Positions 9,083-17,375 of a stretch of 64,000 bases of DNA are shown piece by piece. The position numbers were made by a program, and so were the translations under genes. Within the stretch, counting starts at the first letter, position 1. Each line of letters starts with the position of its first letter. Below the pieces are notes generated by a model. That model worked only from the letters and a program-made list of their open reading frames with translations. It was not told the origin of the DNA and did not search any database. Origin of the DNA: Schaalia suimastitidis DSM 15538 (GTDB lineage: Bacteria; Actinomycetota; Actinomycetes; Actinomycetales; Actinomycetaceae); the NCBI RefSeq assembly GCF_000429105.1, contig NZ_KE386848.1, positions 370,434-434,433 of the forward strand, in the 5' to 3' direction.

Positions 9083-10135
9083 TTAGTCGTGAGGCGTGAA
9101 CCAATGACTGAGCCCGTCGTCGGCTCCGATCCACTCGAAGGCATGATGGAGTTCTGTGTCATTCATGAGGATGCGCTGAAAGGTTGCGGTTATTTCGTCA
9201 CGAAGGTATGCCACGTCCTGTGTGCCGGTGACGATGATATGTGTGTGCGCTGAGTCGTCCCAAGAACCTGCAACTCCTACACTGGCACTACCGCCGCTAA
9301 CTTCCCAGGTGCATACGGTATCGGGGCGTGACGGTAACCAGAAACAGCCTCGTGCGCAGGTGCTGTGTGCTGCCAAGTCGGCGGCGAATTGTGCTAATCG
9401 CTCAGGATGGAATGGTCGATCTGAATGTAGGTCGAGGGTCCATACCCCATGTGTATGGGGGCCGCCCCATGCGAGTGTTGATGCTGGGTGTATGCGTGCA
9501 ATGGCGGCGTCGGGATCGTGGCGATGATCAAAAAGCAGCGTGTCGGTGACATCGTCAAGGTGGTGCACCATGAGTGTGTCAAACGGTCGTAGATGCTCAG
9601 CGAGTTCGCCGCCCACGGGATCGTCGCCGAGGCTCAGTACAAGATCGGCGTAACCGATGCCGTTCATTAGCACTTCTCCTGCGCAGCGATCGTCATCATC
9701 GCTCAGATGGCATCCCAGCTCACGTAGCGGCGTGTGAGTGAGAAGGTCGCGTTTAACGGTATCAGTGTTGACCGCATGGATGCAGGTGGTCAATACGCAG
9801 TGATCTAAGTATTGGCCAGGTGCAGTGTATTCATGAAGGAGGGGAATGACCGTAAGAGCCTCAGCTGCGGGTGGAAGGGCAAGGACGAGGCGGTCGACAC
9901 CCATGTGGGCAAGGTTTGACAGAGCAGGGATGATGGCTTCGCGTAGTGAACAACTCAGGCAGGAATGGGCAAGGTCCACCGTGCTTTTCGAGGCAAGGTC
10001 GAAGGTGTGGAAGTGGCGCAAGGTCACGCTATCGGGGGAGAGGTCGCATACGAGGACGTCAGCCTGATCTGACAGTGTCAGGGTGATGAGATCACGCAAG
10101 AGTGGTTCGGTGGTTGTCAAAGTGGAGATATGCAT
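9083..10135 (-). CDS. CobW/COG0523-like protein without a P-loop, divergent from zinc-free ribosomal genes
   Basis: A 350-residue protein that resembles COG0523 (CobW/YciC) GTPases but lacks the N-terminal Walker A: the protein begins [11 protein letters not shown] with no GxxGxGK. The metal-motif region is present in altered form as SCLSCSLRE (Cys59 and Cys62), followed by the ALPPAAEAL segment. The C-terminal half has the CobW C-terminal pattern ([11 protein letters not shown], then [10 protein letters not shown] and a later HHAFEWIG). It is probably not a GTPase. Its position opposite cysteine-free ribosomal proteins, with a shared Zur-like palindrome, suggests a zinc-starvation role; the mycobacterial Mrf protein, which recruits a ribosome hibernation factor, is a possible analogue by context only. 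GAGG four bases before the ATG supports the start. Confidence 0.7.
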   Translation of the reverse strand: MHISTLTTTEPLLRDLITLTLSDQADVLVCDLSPDSVTLRHFHTFDLASKSTVDLAHSCLSCSLREAIIPALSNLAHMGVDRLVLALPPAAEALTVIPLLHEYTAPGQYLDHCVLTTCIHAVNTDTVKRDLLTHTPLRELGCHLSDDDDRCAGEVLMNGIGYADLVLSLGDDPVGGELAEHLRPFDTLMVHHLDDVTDTLLFDHRHDPDAAIARIHPASTLAWGGPHTHGVWTLDLHSDRPFHPERLAQFAADLAAHSTCARGCFWLPSRPDTVCTWEVSGGSASVGVAGSWDDSAHTHIIVTGTQDVAYLRDEITATFQRILMNDTELHHAFEWIGADDGLSHWFTPHD

Positions 10136-10160
10136 GAATCCTCGAATGAATAAATTTGCG

Positions 10161-10183
10161 ATATTGAGAACGGTTATCAATAA
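10161..10183. promoter_or_regulatory. Zur-like operator between divergent zinc-response genes
   Basis: TTGAGAACGGTTATCAA (10164-10180) is a near-perfect palindrome (its complement reads TTGATAACCGTTCTCAA), in an A/T-rich flank, and resembles actinobacterial Zur boxes. It lies 28 bases from the CobW-like start and 10 bases from the rpmB start, where it would cover both promoters. Confidence 0.7.
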
Positions 10184-10190
10184 TAGTGGA

Positions 10191-10427
10191 ATGAGTAGAA
10201 AATGTCAGGTCACCCAAGCGGAACCAGGATTCGGTAATAACGTCTCTCACTCTCACCGTCGTACACGTCGGCGCTGGGACATTAATTTGCAGCGCAAACG
10301 ATACTGGGTGCCATCACTGGGACGCACCGTTACGCTGCGACTGAGCACCAAAGGCATCAAAATCATTGATCAACGTGGCATCGACGCAGTGATTGCCGAC
10401 ATGCGTGCACGAGGAGAACGATTCTGA
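10191..10427 (+). CDS. rpmB: 50S ribosomal protein L28, zinc-independent paralogue
   Basis: A 78-residue bL28. The stretch [17 protein letters not shown] is diagnostic. Ordinary actinobacterial L28 carries a four-cysteine zinc site (for example CDVCGKGP near the N-terminus); here only one Cys remains (Cys5), so this is a C-minus form made when zinc is scarce. It is the first gene of a run of four closely packed ribosomal genes and starts ten bases after the Zur-like palindrome, with only a weak ribosome binding site, which may mean a very short leader. Confidence 0.93.
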   Translation: MSRKCQVTQAEPGFGNNVSHSHRRTRRRWDINLQRKRYWVPSLGRTVTLRLSTKGIKIIDQRGIDAVIADMRARGERF

Positions 10428-10429
10428 AT

Positions 10430-10603
10430 ATGGCTCGCTCACAAGGAAAAGACCTCCGCCCAGTCATCACGCTCCAATCAACGGCAGGAAGCGGATACCG
10501 GTACGTCACACGAAAAAGCCGTCGAAATACACCTGATCGGCTTCGCATCAAAAAATACGACCCCATCGTGAGGGCTCACGTCGAATTTGTGGAGATACGC
10601 TGA
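10430..10603 (+). CDS. rpmG: 50S ribosomal protein L33, zinc-independent paralogue
   Basis: A 57-residue bL33. [36 protein letters not shown] follows the L33 pattern, but where zinc-binding L33 has CTECK and CPRC this protein has STAGS and DPIV, so no cysteine remains. It starts two bases after the rpmB stop, so the two are cotranscribed and probably translationally coupled. Confidence 0.93.
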   Translation: MARSQGKDLRPVITLQSTAGSGYRYVTRKSRRNTPDRLRIKKYDPIVRAHVEFVEIR

Positions 10604-10604
10604 T

Positions 10605-10910
10605 ATGGCAAAAAAATCTAAGATCGCGCGCGAACTACAACGCCAAAAAATAGTCGAACGCTACGCTGCTCAACGGATGGAACTAAAAGCGCGCAGTATC
10701 AATCCTCACCTCAGTGAGACAGAACGTCAGGAAGCGATGCGCGCCCTTCACGCATTGCCGCGCGACGCCTCGCCAACGCGCCTGCGTAACCGCGGATGCA
10801 ATGATGGTCGCCCGCGGGGCTACTTGCGTAAATTTGGCCTATCCCGTGTCCAATTCCGCCAACGCGCGCTGAACGGAGAACTTCCCGGCGTTACCAAATC
10901 CTCTTGGTAA
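10605..10910 (+). CDS. rpsN: 30S ribosomal protein S14, zinc-independent paralogue
   Basis: A 101-residue uS14 of the long, cysteine-free type: [14 protein letters not shown], then [19 protein letters not shown] and a [11 protein letters not shown] end. The short zinc-binding S14 (about 61 residues with CxxC pairs) is normally in the main ribosomal operon. It contains one Cys (Cys70) outside a CxxC motif. The ATG is one base after the rpmG stop. Confidence 0.94.
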   Translation: MAKKSKIARELQRQKIVERYAAQRMELKARSINPHLSETERQEAMRALHALPRDASPTRLRNRGCNDGRPRGYLRKFGLSRVQFRQRALNGELPGVTKSSW

Positions 10911-10939
10911 TACCTGCTGTCAACAGAAAGAAATATGAC

Positions 10940-11185
10940 ATGAAACCCGGTATTCACCCTGACTATCATCCCGTTGTTTTCCGTGACCGCAGCGCAGGAT
11001 TCGCCTTCCTCACACGCTCCACTGTCACCTCGTTGCAAACCATCGAATGGGAAGATGGCAATACCTACCCCGTAATAGATGTCGAAATATCATCTGCATC
11101 GCACCCATTTTGGACAGGTAAACAACGCCTTGTCGACACCGAAGGACGCGTCGAACGTTTCTACGCACGCTATGGACGCAAATAG
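10940..11185 (+). CDS. rpmE2: 50S ribosomal protein L31 type B (zinc-free)
   Basis: An 81-residue bL31 of type [15 protein letters not shown] at the N-terminus and [12 protein letters not shown] followed by [12 protein letters not shown]. It has no cysteine, in contrast to type A L31 with its CxxC. In several bacteria type B is induced by zinc limitation through Zur, fitting this cluster. It follows rpsN by 29 bases. Confidence 0.95.
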   Translation: MKPGIHPDYHPVVFRDRSAGFAFLTRSTVTSLQTIEWEDGNTYPVIDVEISSASHPFWTGKQRLVDTEGRVERFYARYGRK

Positions 11186-11214
11186 CTGCGCCAATGTATT
11201 ACGAAAGGCCAATG

Positions 11215-11337
11215 ATGAAAGTACGTGCATCGATACGATCCCTCGCTCAACAACCTGGATCAAAGGTGGTGCGTAGACGTGGGCATCTGTACGTGATCAA
11301 CAAGAAAAATCCTCGCCTTAAAGCCCGCCAAGGATGA
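11215..11337 (+). CDS. rpmJ: 50S ribosomal protein L36, zinc-free paralogue
   Basis: A 40-residue bL36: [10 protein letters not shown] at the start and [23 protein letters not shown] at the end. The zinc-binding form has three Cys and one His; this form has no Cys, matching the YkgO-type alternative L36. It lies 29 bases behind rpmE2 with an AAAGG ribosome binding site, so it probably ends the operon. Confidence 0.94.
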   Translation: MKVRASIRSLAQQPGSKVVRRRGHLYVINKKNPRLKARQG

Positions 11338-11521
11338 GACGAGTATCGCAACACTCCTTCCCGCCTGTAACTGTCGTCGGATGGGAAGAACATGCTAGTA
11401 TTTCCGGGTTGCCAACTGCGCGCGTAGTACACCAATGCGCCGCATTCGCCGAGCCGAGGATGAGGGTCCGAGGATCGTCATCCGGCACGACATAGGTCCA
11501 CGACAAGAGAGGGGTAGGGAA

Positions 11522-11692
11522 ATGGCAGTTCCAAAGCGCAAAATGTCCCGCGCCAACACCCGCACTCGCCGGTCTGCTTGGAAAGCTGACCTCACCGAGC
11601 TGAACACCATCAAGGTTGCCGGCCGTGAGGTTCGCGTGCCGCGCCGCCTGGCGAAGGCATACAAGAACGGTCTCATCGACGTCGAAGCCTGA
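11522..11692 (+). CDS. rpmF: 50S ribosomal protein L32, cysteine-free
   Basis: A 56-residue bL32: [22 protein letters not shown] is diagnostic. The zinc-ribbon half (CPxCG ... CxxCG) is replaced by [20 protein letters not shown] with no cysteine. Some actinobacteria have such L32 as their only copy, so it may not be a starvation paralogue. It is separated from rpmJ by 184 bases that contain no gene, so it may have its own promoter. AGAGAGGGGTAGGG lies directly before the ATG. Confidence 0.94.
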   Translation: MAVPKRKMSRANTRTRRSAWKADLTELNTIKVAGREVRVPRRLAKAYKNGLIDVEA

Positions 11693-11709
11693 TCTTCGAC
11701 GCTACATGA

Positions 11710-11738
11710 GGGCCTGGCACATTGTGCCGGGCCCTTTT
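11710..11738 (+). terminator. rho-independent terminator after rpmF
   Basis: An 11-bp stem (GGGCCTGGCAC with GTGCCGGGCCC, one G-T pair), loop ATT, followed by TTTT. Confidence 0.9.
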
Positions 11739-11797
11739 GTCATACAAACACCCGCTTTCAACCGCCTGCCGCCCCATTAACCTCGGCCTTTGCGAGC

Positions 11798-11810
11798 CAA
11801 ACGTTTGACA
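11798..11810. promoter_or_regulatory. LacI-type palindrome overlapping a -35 box, upstream of fucosidase gene
   Basis: CAAACGTTTG (11798-11807) is a perfect 10-bp palindrome with the central CG of LacI-family operators. It overlaps a consensus -35 TTGACA at 11805-11810. I found no clear -10 at 17 bases. Between this site and the ATG lie two stem-loops, 11825-11846 (8 bp) and 11844-11863 (TGCGAAC/GTTCGCA). Confidence 0.45.
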
Positions 11811-11895
11811 CCGCTACCATTGATGCGGCCTCAACGAAGAGGCTGCGAACACTGACGTTCGCACACCTATCCACCCAGAAGGACGAGTATCACCG

Positions 11896-14800
11896 ATGTT
11901 GAGAAGAAAAATTCTCAGCGGATTGGCGGCGCTTGCACTGATCACAGGAGGTTCAGTGTCACCTGCATTGGCCGACCCGCCATCCGCACCAACCACCGAC
12001 GAAACCGTCACAGGTATACCTGCCGTCGTGCCGCGCTCCGACGATCCCCGTATCGCGGCATGGCAAGACCTCCAATTTGGCCTATTCATGCACTGGGGGG
12101 TCTACTCACTCTACGAAGGCCGCTACAACGGTCGTGATCAAGTGCGCGGTTATCCTGAGCAAATCAAAGCCTGGATGAGAATTCCTCGGGACCGGTATCT
12201 GCGCGACGCTGCAGCAATGCAGGCTTCTCAATGGGATGCAGCCCAGGTCTGTGCCAGTGCAAAAGCAGCGGGCATGAAGTATGTGATGATCACCTCGAAA
12301 CACCACGATGGCTTTGCCATGTGGGACACAAAAACGACGGACTACAACATCGTTGACGCCACTGCATTTGGTAGAGATCCTCTGAAAGAACTCGAAGTCG
12401 AGTGCGGAAAAATTGGCATGAAGCTTGCCTTTTATTTCTCCATCATTGACTGGGAGAAACACGCCGCTGAACCCAATGCGAACCTTAATCCGATATCGGA
12501 TGAACACCACCAGTACAACCTTGCTCAGATCGACGAGCTCATGACTAACTATGGGCCAATCGCCGAGTTTTGGTTTGATATGGGTGCCCCCACGCCTGCC
12601 CAATCGCAAGAATTGGCTGAAAGAGTCCGGCAACACCAGCCCACCACTACCGTCGTGAATTCGCGAGTGTGGAACGAGAAAGGTGACTTCGAAGTCGGCG
12701 GTGACAATGTTGTCCCAAAGACATTTAGACTCGGACCGTGGGAATCAATCCTGTCAATCTTCCCCGACTGCTGGTCCTATTGCTCAACAAGCAAAGCAGA
12801 CCGCAGTGAAGACAACAAGGCTGCGAAAGTACGTGAAGCGGTCGACGGGTTAGTCACAGTAATATCAGGCGGCGGCAACTATGCCTACAACATCGGACCT
12901 AAAGGTGATGGTTCGATTCATCCCTTTGACCAGCATGTATTATCGGAAATCGCTGCTTGGCGCCAACGTCATCCTGACGCCATCGACGGAGCTCGGGCTA
13001 CATGGTTCCCCATCCCACAGTGGGGACGTATCACCACCAAAGGTAATGCCCTTTACCTGTTCCCCAACAAGTGGAGTGCAGGCAGCATCCTTTCCCTACC
13101 AGGTTTAGCTTCGAAGGTCACCGGAGTGACCATCGACGGAACCGACACCGCTCTCGAATACGAACACGACGGGGGTACTTTGCGCGTTGTCCTTGCAGGC
13201 GAAGCCCCAGATGCTGTGAAACCGGTCATTAAGGTCCAGCTAGATGGGCCCGCCATGATGCTCCCCACGACGGTTGTCGACGTGGCCAACGGTACAGCAA
13301 CTATTGGTCACGACCAGATCACAGCACTGCGCAACGCGCAGGGGAGCGACACCGCTGCCTTGGATGCCTACATCGTTAATCGCAGCGACACGACCTTTGC
13401 AGATCTGTCCCTGACATTAACTGCGAACAGCGGATTAAGTAGCCCAACGCTATATAAAGTCACAGTTGGCGACACAACTGTCGTCGCCTCCGGCGCTGAA
13501 ATTGCTGCTGGCCCTATCGGAGGCTTCGCCCTGGCCGCACATGCTGCCGCACGTATCCGGATTGAGCTTGCCACCCCGACATATTACGCAAGCCCGATGC
13601 CGCTTACGTTGCGATCCATCGGCGTACAAGCCACGCAGAACGCTCCTCAAACCAGCGTCCCGCAGTTTAGTGCCCAACCGGCCTCCGCCTCGGCACGCGT
13701 CGAACAAACGGTGACATTCAGCGCTATTGCCACCGGCAGCCCCAAACCCACCTATCAGTGGTACCGGCAAATAGCTGGCGGTGAGCGACAAGCCATCGAA
13801 GGAGCCACGCACGCGGTCTATAGCTTTGTTGCGAGCACTGCCGACGCGAACGTGTCATTCAGCGTCGATGCAATAAACTCAGCGGGACGAGTAACCTCCG
13901 ATTCAGCGCTGCTCACCGTACTACCAGCAAGCCAAAGTATTGCCTTGGGCAAGCCGACCAGTCAATCGACCACGGCCAACGGATACATGTCGTCACGTGC
14001 GGTTGACGGTATTACTGACGGCGTGGGAGAAAACGGTTCGGTCGCGGCCACGACGAGTACAACCTTTAATTCGTGGTGGGAAGTTGATCTCGAAGCGCCT
14101 CGGACGATCACTGCCATTGACCTGTGGAACCGCCATCACGATGACCAATGCGGTTCACGTACATGCGCGTCAAATATGGCAAATGTCTATGTACTGCTGT
14201 CGAAAAAGCCCATTGATGGCAATATGTTCCTCAATGAACTCATCGCCTCGCCCGACATCACCTCACACAAAATAACCGAGGAAATTGGCTATCCCACGCG
14301 CGTCGAATTTAATTCAGTACAAGCGCGGTACATTCGCATCTACCTTGAACGCCGTGGCCGCCAACTAGGCTTGGCAGAAGTCGAAGTCTTCGACAAGCCG
14401 CTGAGTCAGGCTCCAACAGTAGGCGCCATCACTGCGACAGGCACACCTGAAGAGAGCTTCGTGACCTCAGGCGATGGTCAACATCGGACAGTCACCGGTC
14501 TTCCAGGAACCCAGGTAATGCTGGAGGCGCCAATCACAGGCACACCTGCACCGACGTTGCAGTGGCAGCGTGCAGATAGCGAAGGGGGCGCGTGGCGAGC
14601 AATCGACGAGGCTCAGGCAGATCGTTACACCTTCACTTTGAGTGACGCTGATGATGGGGCGCAGGTGCGACTTGTCGCAAGTAACGATGCGGGAAGTGCT
14701 GCGTCACAAACGGTATCGCTGCGAGTCAACCAGGCGCCGACGCTTGTAGGACCTGAATTGCTTGATGTCGAAGGTGAAGTCGCCTATCAGGACCCGGATG

Positions 14801-15813
14801 TCGATAGCGATATTAGGCAACTGAAGGCTGCCTCGGGCGCGCAATTCACCCTCGCTGCCGAAGCACAAGGGCGGCCGACACCAGCGCTGCGTTGGCAATA
14901 TCGGGTAGCGGAAGATACGGATGCGGCCTGGATCGATATCACTGAGGCGAGTGGATCAACAATGACGTTGACGGCCACTGGGGAATGGAATGGACGTCAC
15001 CTTCGTGTTGTTGCTCGTAACTCGGTTGGCGAGACGGTTTCACCTACCGTTGCCATCACCGTAACCTCGAACGATGAGCCGGGCACAGACGATCCGCAAG
15101 AACAACCACCTTCAGGTGGTGACGACAGTGGCACGCCAAGTCAGCCGGGCAGTGGCGATGACAATCCGGGTGAGCCGGGTGAGCCGGGTGACAAGGATGA
15201 CAACCTTGACACCCCGGGCGATTCCGGAGGAAGTGAAACACCAGGTGAAACCCCCGGTACAGGAGGCGAGGATCCGTCAACGGGAAATGGTACAGACGGT
15301 TCCGAGAATGACCCTGACACCCCCCACGACACTCAGGTTGAAGTTTCAACGCCACAGGTAGCACTGGGTGGCACTGTGACCTTTAGCGCGGCGAATTTTG
15401 TGCCAGGAGAACTCGTCACGTTCACGGTGCATTCAACCCCACGTGTCATAGGCACAGCAACGGCCGACCAGACTGGAAGGGCAACACTCACCTGGACGGT
15501 TCCTGTCGAAATGGAATTAGGTGCACATCGCATTGTGATGAGCAGCGCTCACCATGAGACCAGCGGGACATTCACCATCGTCGCCACTGGCAGCCAAGCG
15601 GGTGGCACGACACCTTCCGACGGTAGCCAAGGGGTAGGCACCTCCACATCGAAGGAATCTACTGGGACCACGAAGGTCGCCGCACCGACGCGACTGACTC
15701 AGGGCACATCTGCTCTGGCAAAGACCGGTAGCGACGCTGCGCTACTCATTAGCGCAAGCGCAGTCATCGCACTTGCCGGAATAGCGCTGAATTTGCGCAG
15801 GCGACACGGATGA
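11896..15813 (+). CDS. cell-wall-anchored GH29 alpha-L-fucosidase with CBM32 and Ig-like modules
   Basis: A 1305-residue surface enzyme predicted to remove alpha-L-fucose from host or dietary glycans. A signal peptide ends near ALADPPS (about 27). The GH29 barrel spans about 45-400, with FGLFMHWGVYS, TSKHHDGFAMWDTKT and the nucleophile region EFWFDMG, where D228 is the likely nucleophile. A beta-sandwich follows to about 570. Then come an Ig-like module (about 580-680), an F5/8-type CBM32 (about 685-830, ending RYIRIYLERRGRQLGLAEVEVF), two more Ig-like modules (about 835-1050), a Pro/Gly/Asp/Ser linker, a final beta module, and the signal LAKTG with a membrane helix and RRRHG tail. LAxTG is the form preferred by class E sortases. 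No sortase gene is present here. Possible LacI-type control. Confidence 0.93.
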   Translation: MLRRKILSGLAALALITGGSVSPALADPPSAPTTDETVTGIPAVVPRSDDPRIAAWQDLQFGLFMHWGVYSLYEGRYNGRDQVRGYPEQIKAWMRIPRDRYLRDAAAMQASQWDAAQVCASAKAAGMKYVMITSKHHDGFAMWDTKTTDYNIVDATAFGRDPLKELEVECGKIGMKLAFYFSIIDWEKHAAEPNANLNPISDEHHQYNLAQIDELMTNYGPIAEFWFDMGAPTPAQSQELAERVRQHQPTTTVVNSRVWNEKGDFEVGGDNVVPKTFRLGPWESILSIFPDCWSYCSTSKADRSEDNKAAKVREAVDGLVTVISGGGNYAYNIGPKGDGSIHPFDQHVLSEIAAWRQRHPDAIDGARATWFPIPQWGRITTKGNALYLFPNKWSAGSILSLPGLASKVTGVTIDGTDTALEYEHDGGTLRVVLAGEAPDAVKPVIKVQLDGPAMMLPTTVVDVANGTATIGHDQITALRNAQGSDTAALDAYIVNRSDTTFADLSLTLTANSGLSSPTLYKVTVGDTTVVASGAEIAAGPIGGFALAAHAAARIRIELATPTYYASPMPLTLRSIGVQATQNAPQTSVPQFSAQPASASARVEQTVTFSAIATGSPKPTYQWYRQIAGGERQAIEGATHAVYSFVASTADANVSFSVDAINSAGRVTSDSALLTVLPASQSIALGKPTSQSTTANGYMSSRAVDGITDGVGENGSVAATTSTTFNSWWEVDLEAPRTITAIDLWNRHHDDQCGSRTCASNMANVYVLLSKKPIDGNMFLNELIASPDITSHKITEEIGYPTRVEFNSVQARYIRIYLERRGRQLGLAEVEVFDKPLSQAPTVGAITATGTPEESFVTSGDGQHRTVTGLPGTQVMLEAPITGTPAPTLQWQRADSEGGAWRAIDEAQADRYTFTLSDADDGAQVRLVASNDAGSAASQTVSLRVNQAPTLVGPELLDVEGEVAYQDPDVDSDIRQLKAASGAQFTLAAEAQGRPTPALRWQYRVAEDTDAAWIDITEASGSTMTLTATGEWNGRHLRVVARNSVGETVSPTVAITVTSNDEPGTDDPQEQPPSGGDDSGTPSQPGSGDDNPGEPGEPGDKDDNLDTPGDSGGSETPGETPGTGGEDPSTGNGTDGSENDPDTPHDTQVEVSTPQVALGGTVTFSAANFVPGELVTFTVHSTPRVIGTATADQTGRATLTWTVPVEMELGAHRIVMSSAHHETSGTFTIVATGSQAGGTTPSDGSQGVGTSTSKESTGTTKVAAPTRLTQGTSALAKTGSDAALLISASAVIALAGIALNLRRRHG

Positions 15814-15820
15814 CTCATGG

Positions 15821-15851
15821 CGGGCTGGTGCACGTTTAGTGTGCCAGCCCG
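15821..15851 (+). terminator. stem-loop after fucosidase gene
   Basis: CGGGCTGGTGCAC pairs with GTGTGCCAGCCCG (13 bp with two wobbles) around loop GTTTA, eight bases after the stop. There is no T-run, so termination is likely but not certain. Confidence 0.6.
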
Positions 15852-15976
15852 CTCAGTCGCACCGCCCCCCCAATTGTGGGGATGGACGCGAAACACCCAC
15901 AGCCCACACCTCCTCGTTAAGGTGACGCAATATGCGTCGGCGTACGCTACCCTTAATAGGTCGCCGATTGGCGCAT

Positions 15977-16049
<73 letters not shown>

Positions 16050-16163
16050 CTTTTCATGTCTGAGGACATCGTTTTGCTCGCCGCGTAGTGTCGATATGCC
16101 TCGCGCGGTGAGCGCATCGTGTTACAAAGGTTTACTCCCTGAGCGTGGACGTCGCCCTGGCGC

Positions 16164-16250
16164 ATGGGCACGCACACTTACATCATGATGATGCGCGCAC
16201 AGATTCTCGGCCACCGTCACGGTGGCATCCGTGCACGAATGTGCTCCTGA
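16164..16250 (+). CDS. 28-codon Met-rich leader peptide upstream of metF (candidate attenuator)
   Basis: The only start in this frame is the ATG at 16164, because a TGA at 16140 closes it upstream. It encodes 28 residues with three consecutive Met codons at 16185-16193 (codons 8-10) and a fourth Met at codon 26, ending TGC TCC TGA. A 7-bp hairpin sits within the ORF after the Met run, and the last codons are complementary to the metF ribosome binding site. This is the architecture of a leader that senses charged tRNA-Met before methionine genes. There is no strong ribosome binding site ahead of it, so a leaderless transcript is possible. Confidence 0.55.
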   Translation: MGTHTYIMMMRAQILGHRHGGIRARMCS

Positions 16251-16298
16251 GACACCGCCTGTTCATTTTGCCTCCACACGGGGTCGTTCTATCAGGAG
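16210..16298 (+). promoter_or_regulatory. metF: metFE leader RNA structures: hairpin and anti-Shine-Dalgarno
   Basis: GCCACCG (16210-16216) and CGGTGGC (16220-16226) form a perfect 7-bp hairpin with loop TCA. Separately CTCCTGA (16244-16250), which includes the leader stop codon, is a perfect complement of TCAGGAG (16292-16298), the metF ribosome binding site. Leader translation could therefore decide whether the site is sequestered. The alternative fold is not resolved by eye. Confidence 0.5.
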
Positions 16299-16302
16299 AA
16301 AT

Positions 16303-17274
16303 ATGCTCACCACATCCGATCTGTATGCCTCGCCGTGTCGGCACGACCACGAACCGACCCTAGTCTCGTTTGAGGTCATGCCGCCACGAAAACCTGAGGC
16401 GGCACCTCAATTTTGGTTAACAGTTGACCAACTGATTGAAGCACGCCCCGACTTTATGTCGGTCACCTACGGTGCGGGAGGCAAAGACCGTAGCAGCGCC
16501 CGCGCAGTTGTCGACCGCCTCGTCCATGACAAACCAGTAACCCCGATCGCGCATCTGACCTGCGTGGGCACGACCCGTGACGAAGTCGTCGCGACCGTCG
16601 CGGACTACTTGGATTCAGGTGTGCGTACCTTCCTTGCTTTACGAGGCGACCCACCGCAGGGTCAACCGGATTGGCAACCGCCACGCGAAGGTGTGCACTC
16701 GGCAACGCAACTCATCCACCTCATTCGAACAGTCGAAGCGCGGCGATGTGCCGCTCATCCGGGCGAGGCGTTGCGAGCGGCAGTTGCCCCACTCGCCATT
16801 GCGGTGGCGACCTTCCCGGCAGGTAACCCCGCTGCAGGTACAACGCAGGACGAAGAAATCCAACGTCTATTGGTCAAACAGGCTGCAGGTGCGTCTTTTG
16901 CGATCACGCAACTTTTTTGGGAAGCAGACATCTACCTCAGTTTCGTTGATAAAGCTCGACAAGAAGGGGTGGGGATTCCCATCGTCGCAGGTGTTTTGCC
17001 GCCCACCGATCCGGCTCGCCTACATCGCGTTGCGCAGCTTACCGGGGTGAGCGCCCCCAACAGCATTATTGACACACTGGCCTGGGCCGATACCCCTGCT
17101 GCACAACATGATCTGGGTGTGGGTGTGGGCGCACGACTCGTCGACGAGGTTCTTGATGGTGGTGCCCCAGGTGTGCACCTTTATACCTTTAATCGGGCAC
17201 GGCCTGCTCTTGACATTCTCACGCTACTTGGACGCAATCCCGCTAAGTTTACCGCCGACCATGGACAGGACTGA
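16303..17274 (+). CDS. metF: 5,10-methylenetetrahydrofolate reductase
   Basis: A 323-residue FAD-dependent reductase that makes 5-methyltetrahydrofolate, the methyl donor for MetE. Motifs in order: VSFEVMPPRKPE with the catalytic Glu, SVTYGAGG, HLTCVG, LRGDPP, FAITQLFWEAD, PIVAGVLPP and GVHLYTFNRA. I chose the ATG at 16303, which has AGGAG five bases upstream and starts near the family N-terminus; the frame stays open 27 codons upstream. It is followed 101 bases later by metE. Expression is likely controlled by the upstream Met-codon leader. Confidence 0.95.
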   Translation: MLTTSDLYASPCRHDHEPTLVSFEVMPPRKPEAAPQFWLTVDQLIEARPDFMSVTYGAGGKDRSSARAVVDRLVHDKPVTPIAHLTCVGTTRDEVVATVADYLDSGVRTFLALRGDPPQGQPDWQPPREGVHSATQLIHLIRTVEARRCAAHPGEALRAAVAPLAIAVATFPAGNPAAGTTQDEEIQRLLVKQAAGASFAITQLFWEADIYLSFVDKARQEGVGIPIVAGVLPPTDPARLHRVAQLTGVSAPNSIIDTLAWADTPAAQHDLGVGVGARLVDEVLDGGAPGVHLYTFNRARPALDILTLLGRNPAKFTADHGQD

Positions 17275-17375
17275 ATACCTCTTCACCGATAGCGACGCCA
17301 TCATAGGTCGCCCCCAAACACCATCATCCACCCCGGAACACCATGAGATTTGAACCCAACAGAACGGATAATTCC

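Noticed and set aside
12106-12636. Long open frame on the minus strand inside the fucosidase gene
   Set aside because: It lies entirely opposite the conserved GH29 barrel, has no recognisable motif and no ribosome binding site; it is a shadow of codon bias.
15056-15364. Repetitive Gly/Pro-like frames opposite the fucosidase linker
   Set aside because: They come from the low-complexity linker codons; both strands stay open for that reason only.
16145-16363. His-rich alternative frame over the metF leader
   Set aside because: It contains several His codons, but it has no start with a ribosome binding site, overlaps metF in the wrong frame, and His codons make no sense ahead of methionine genes.
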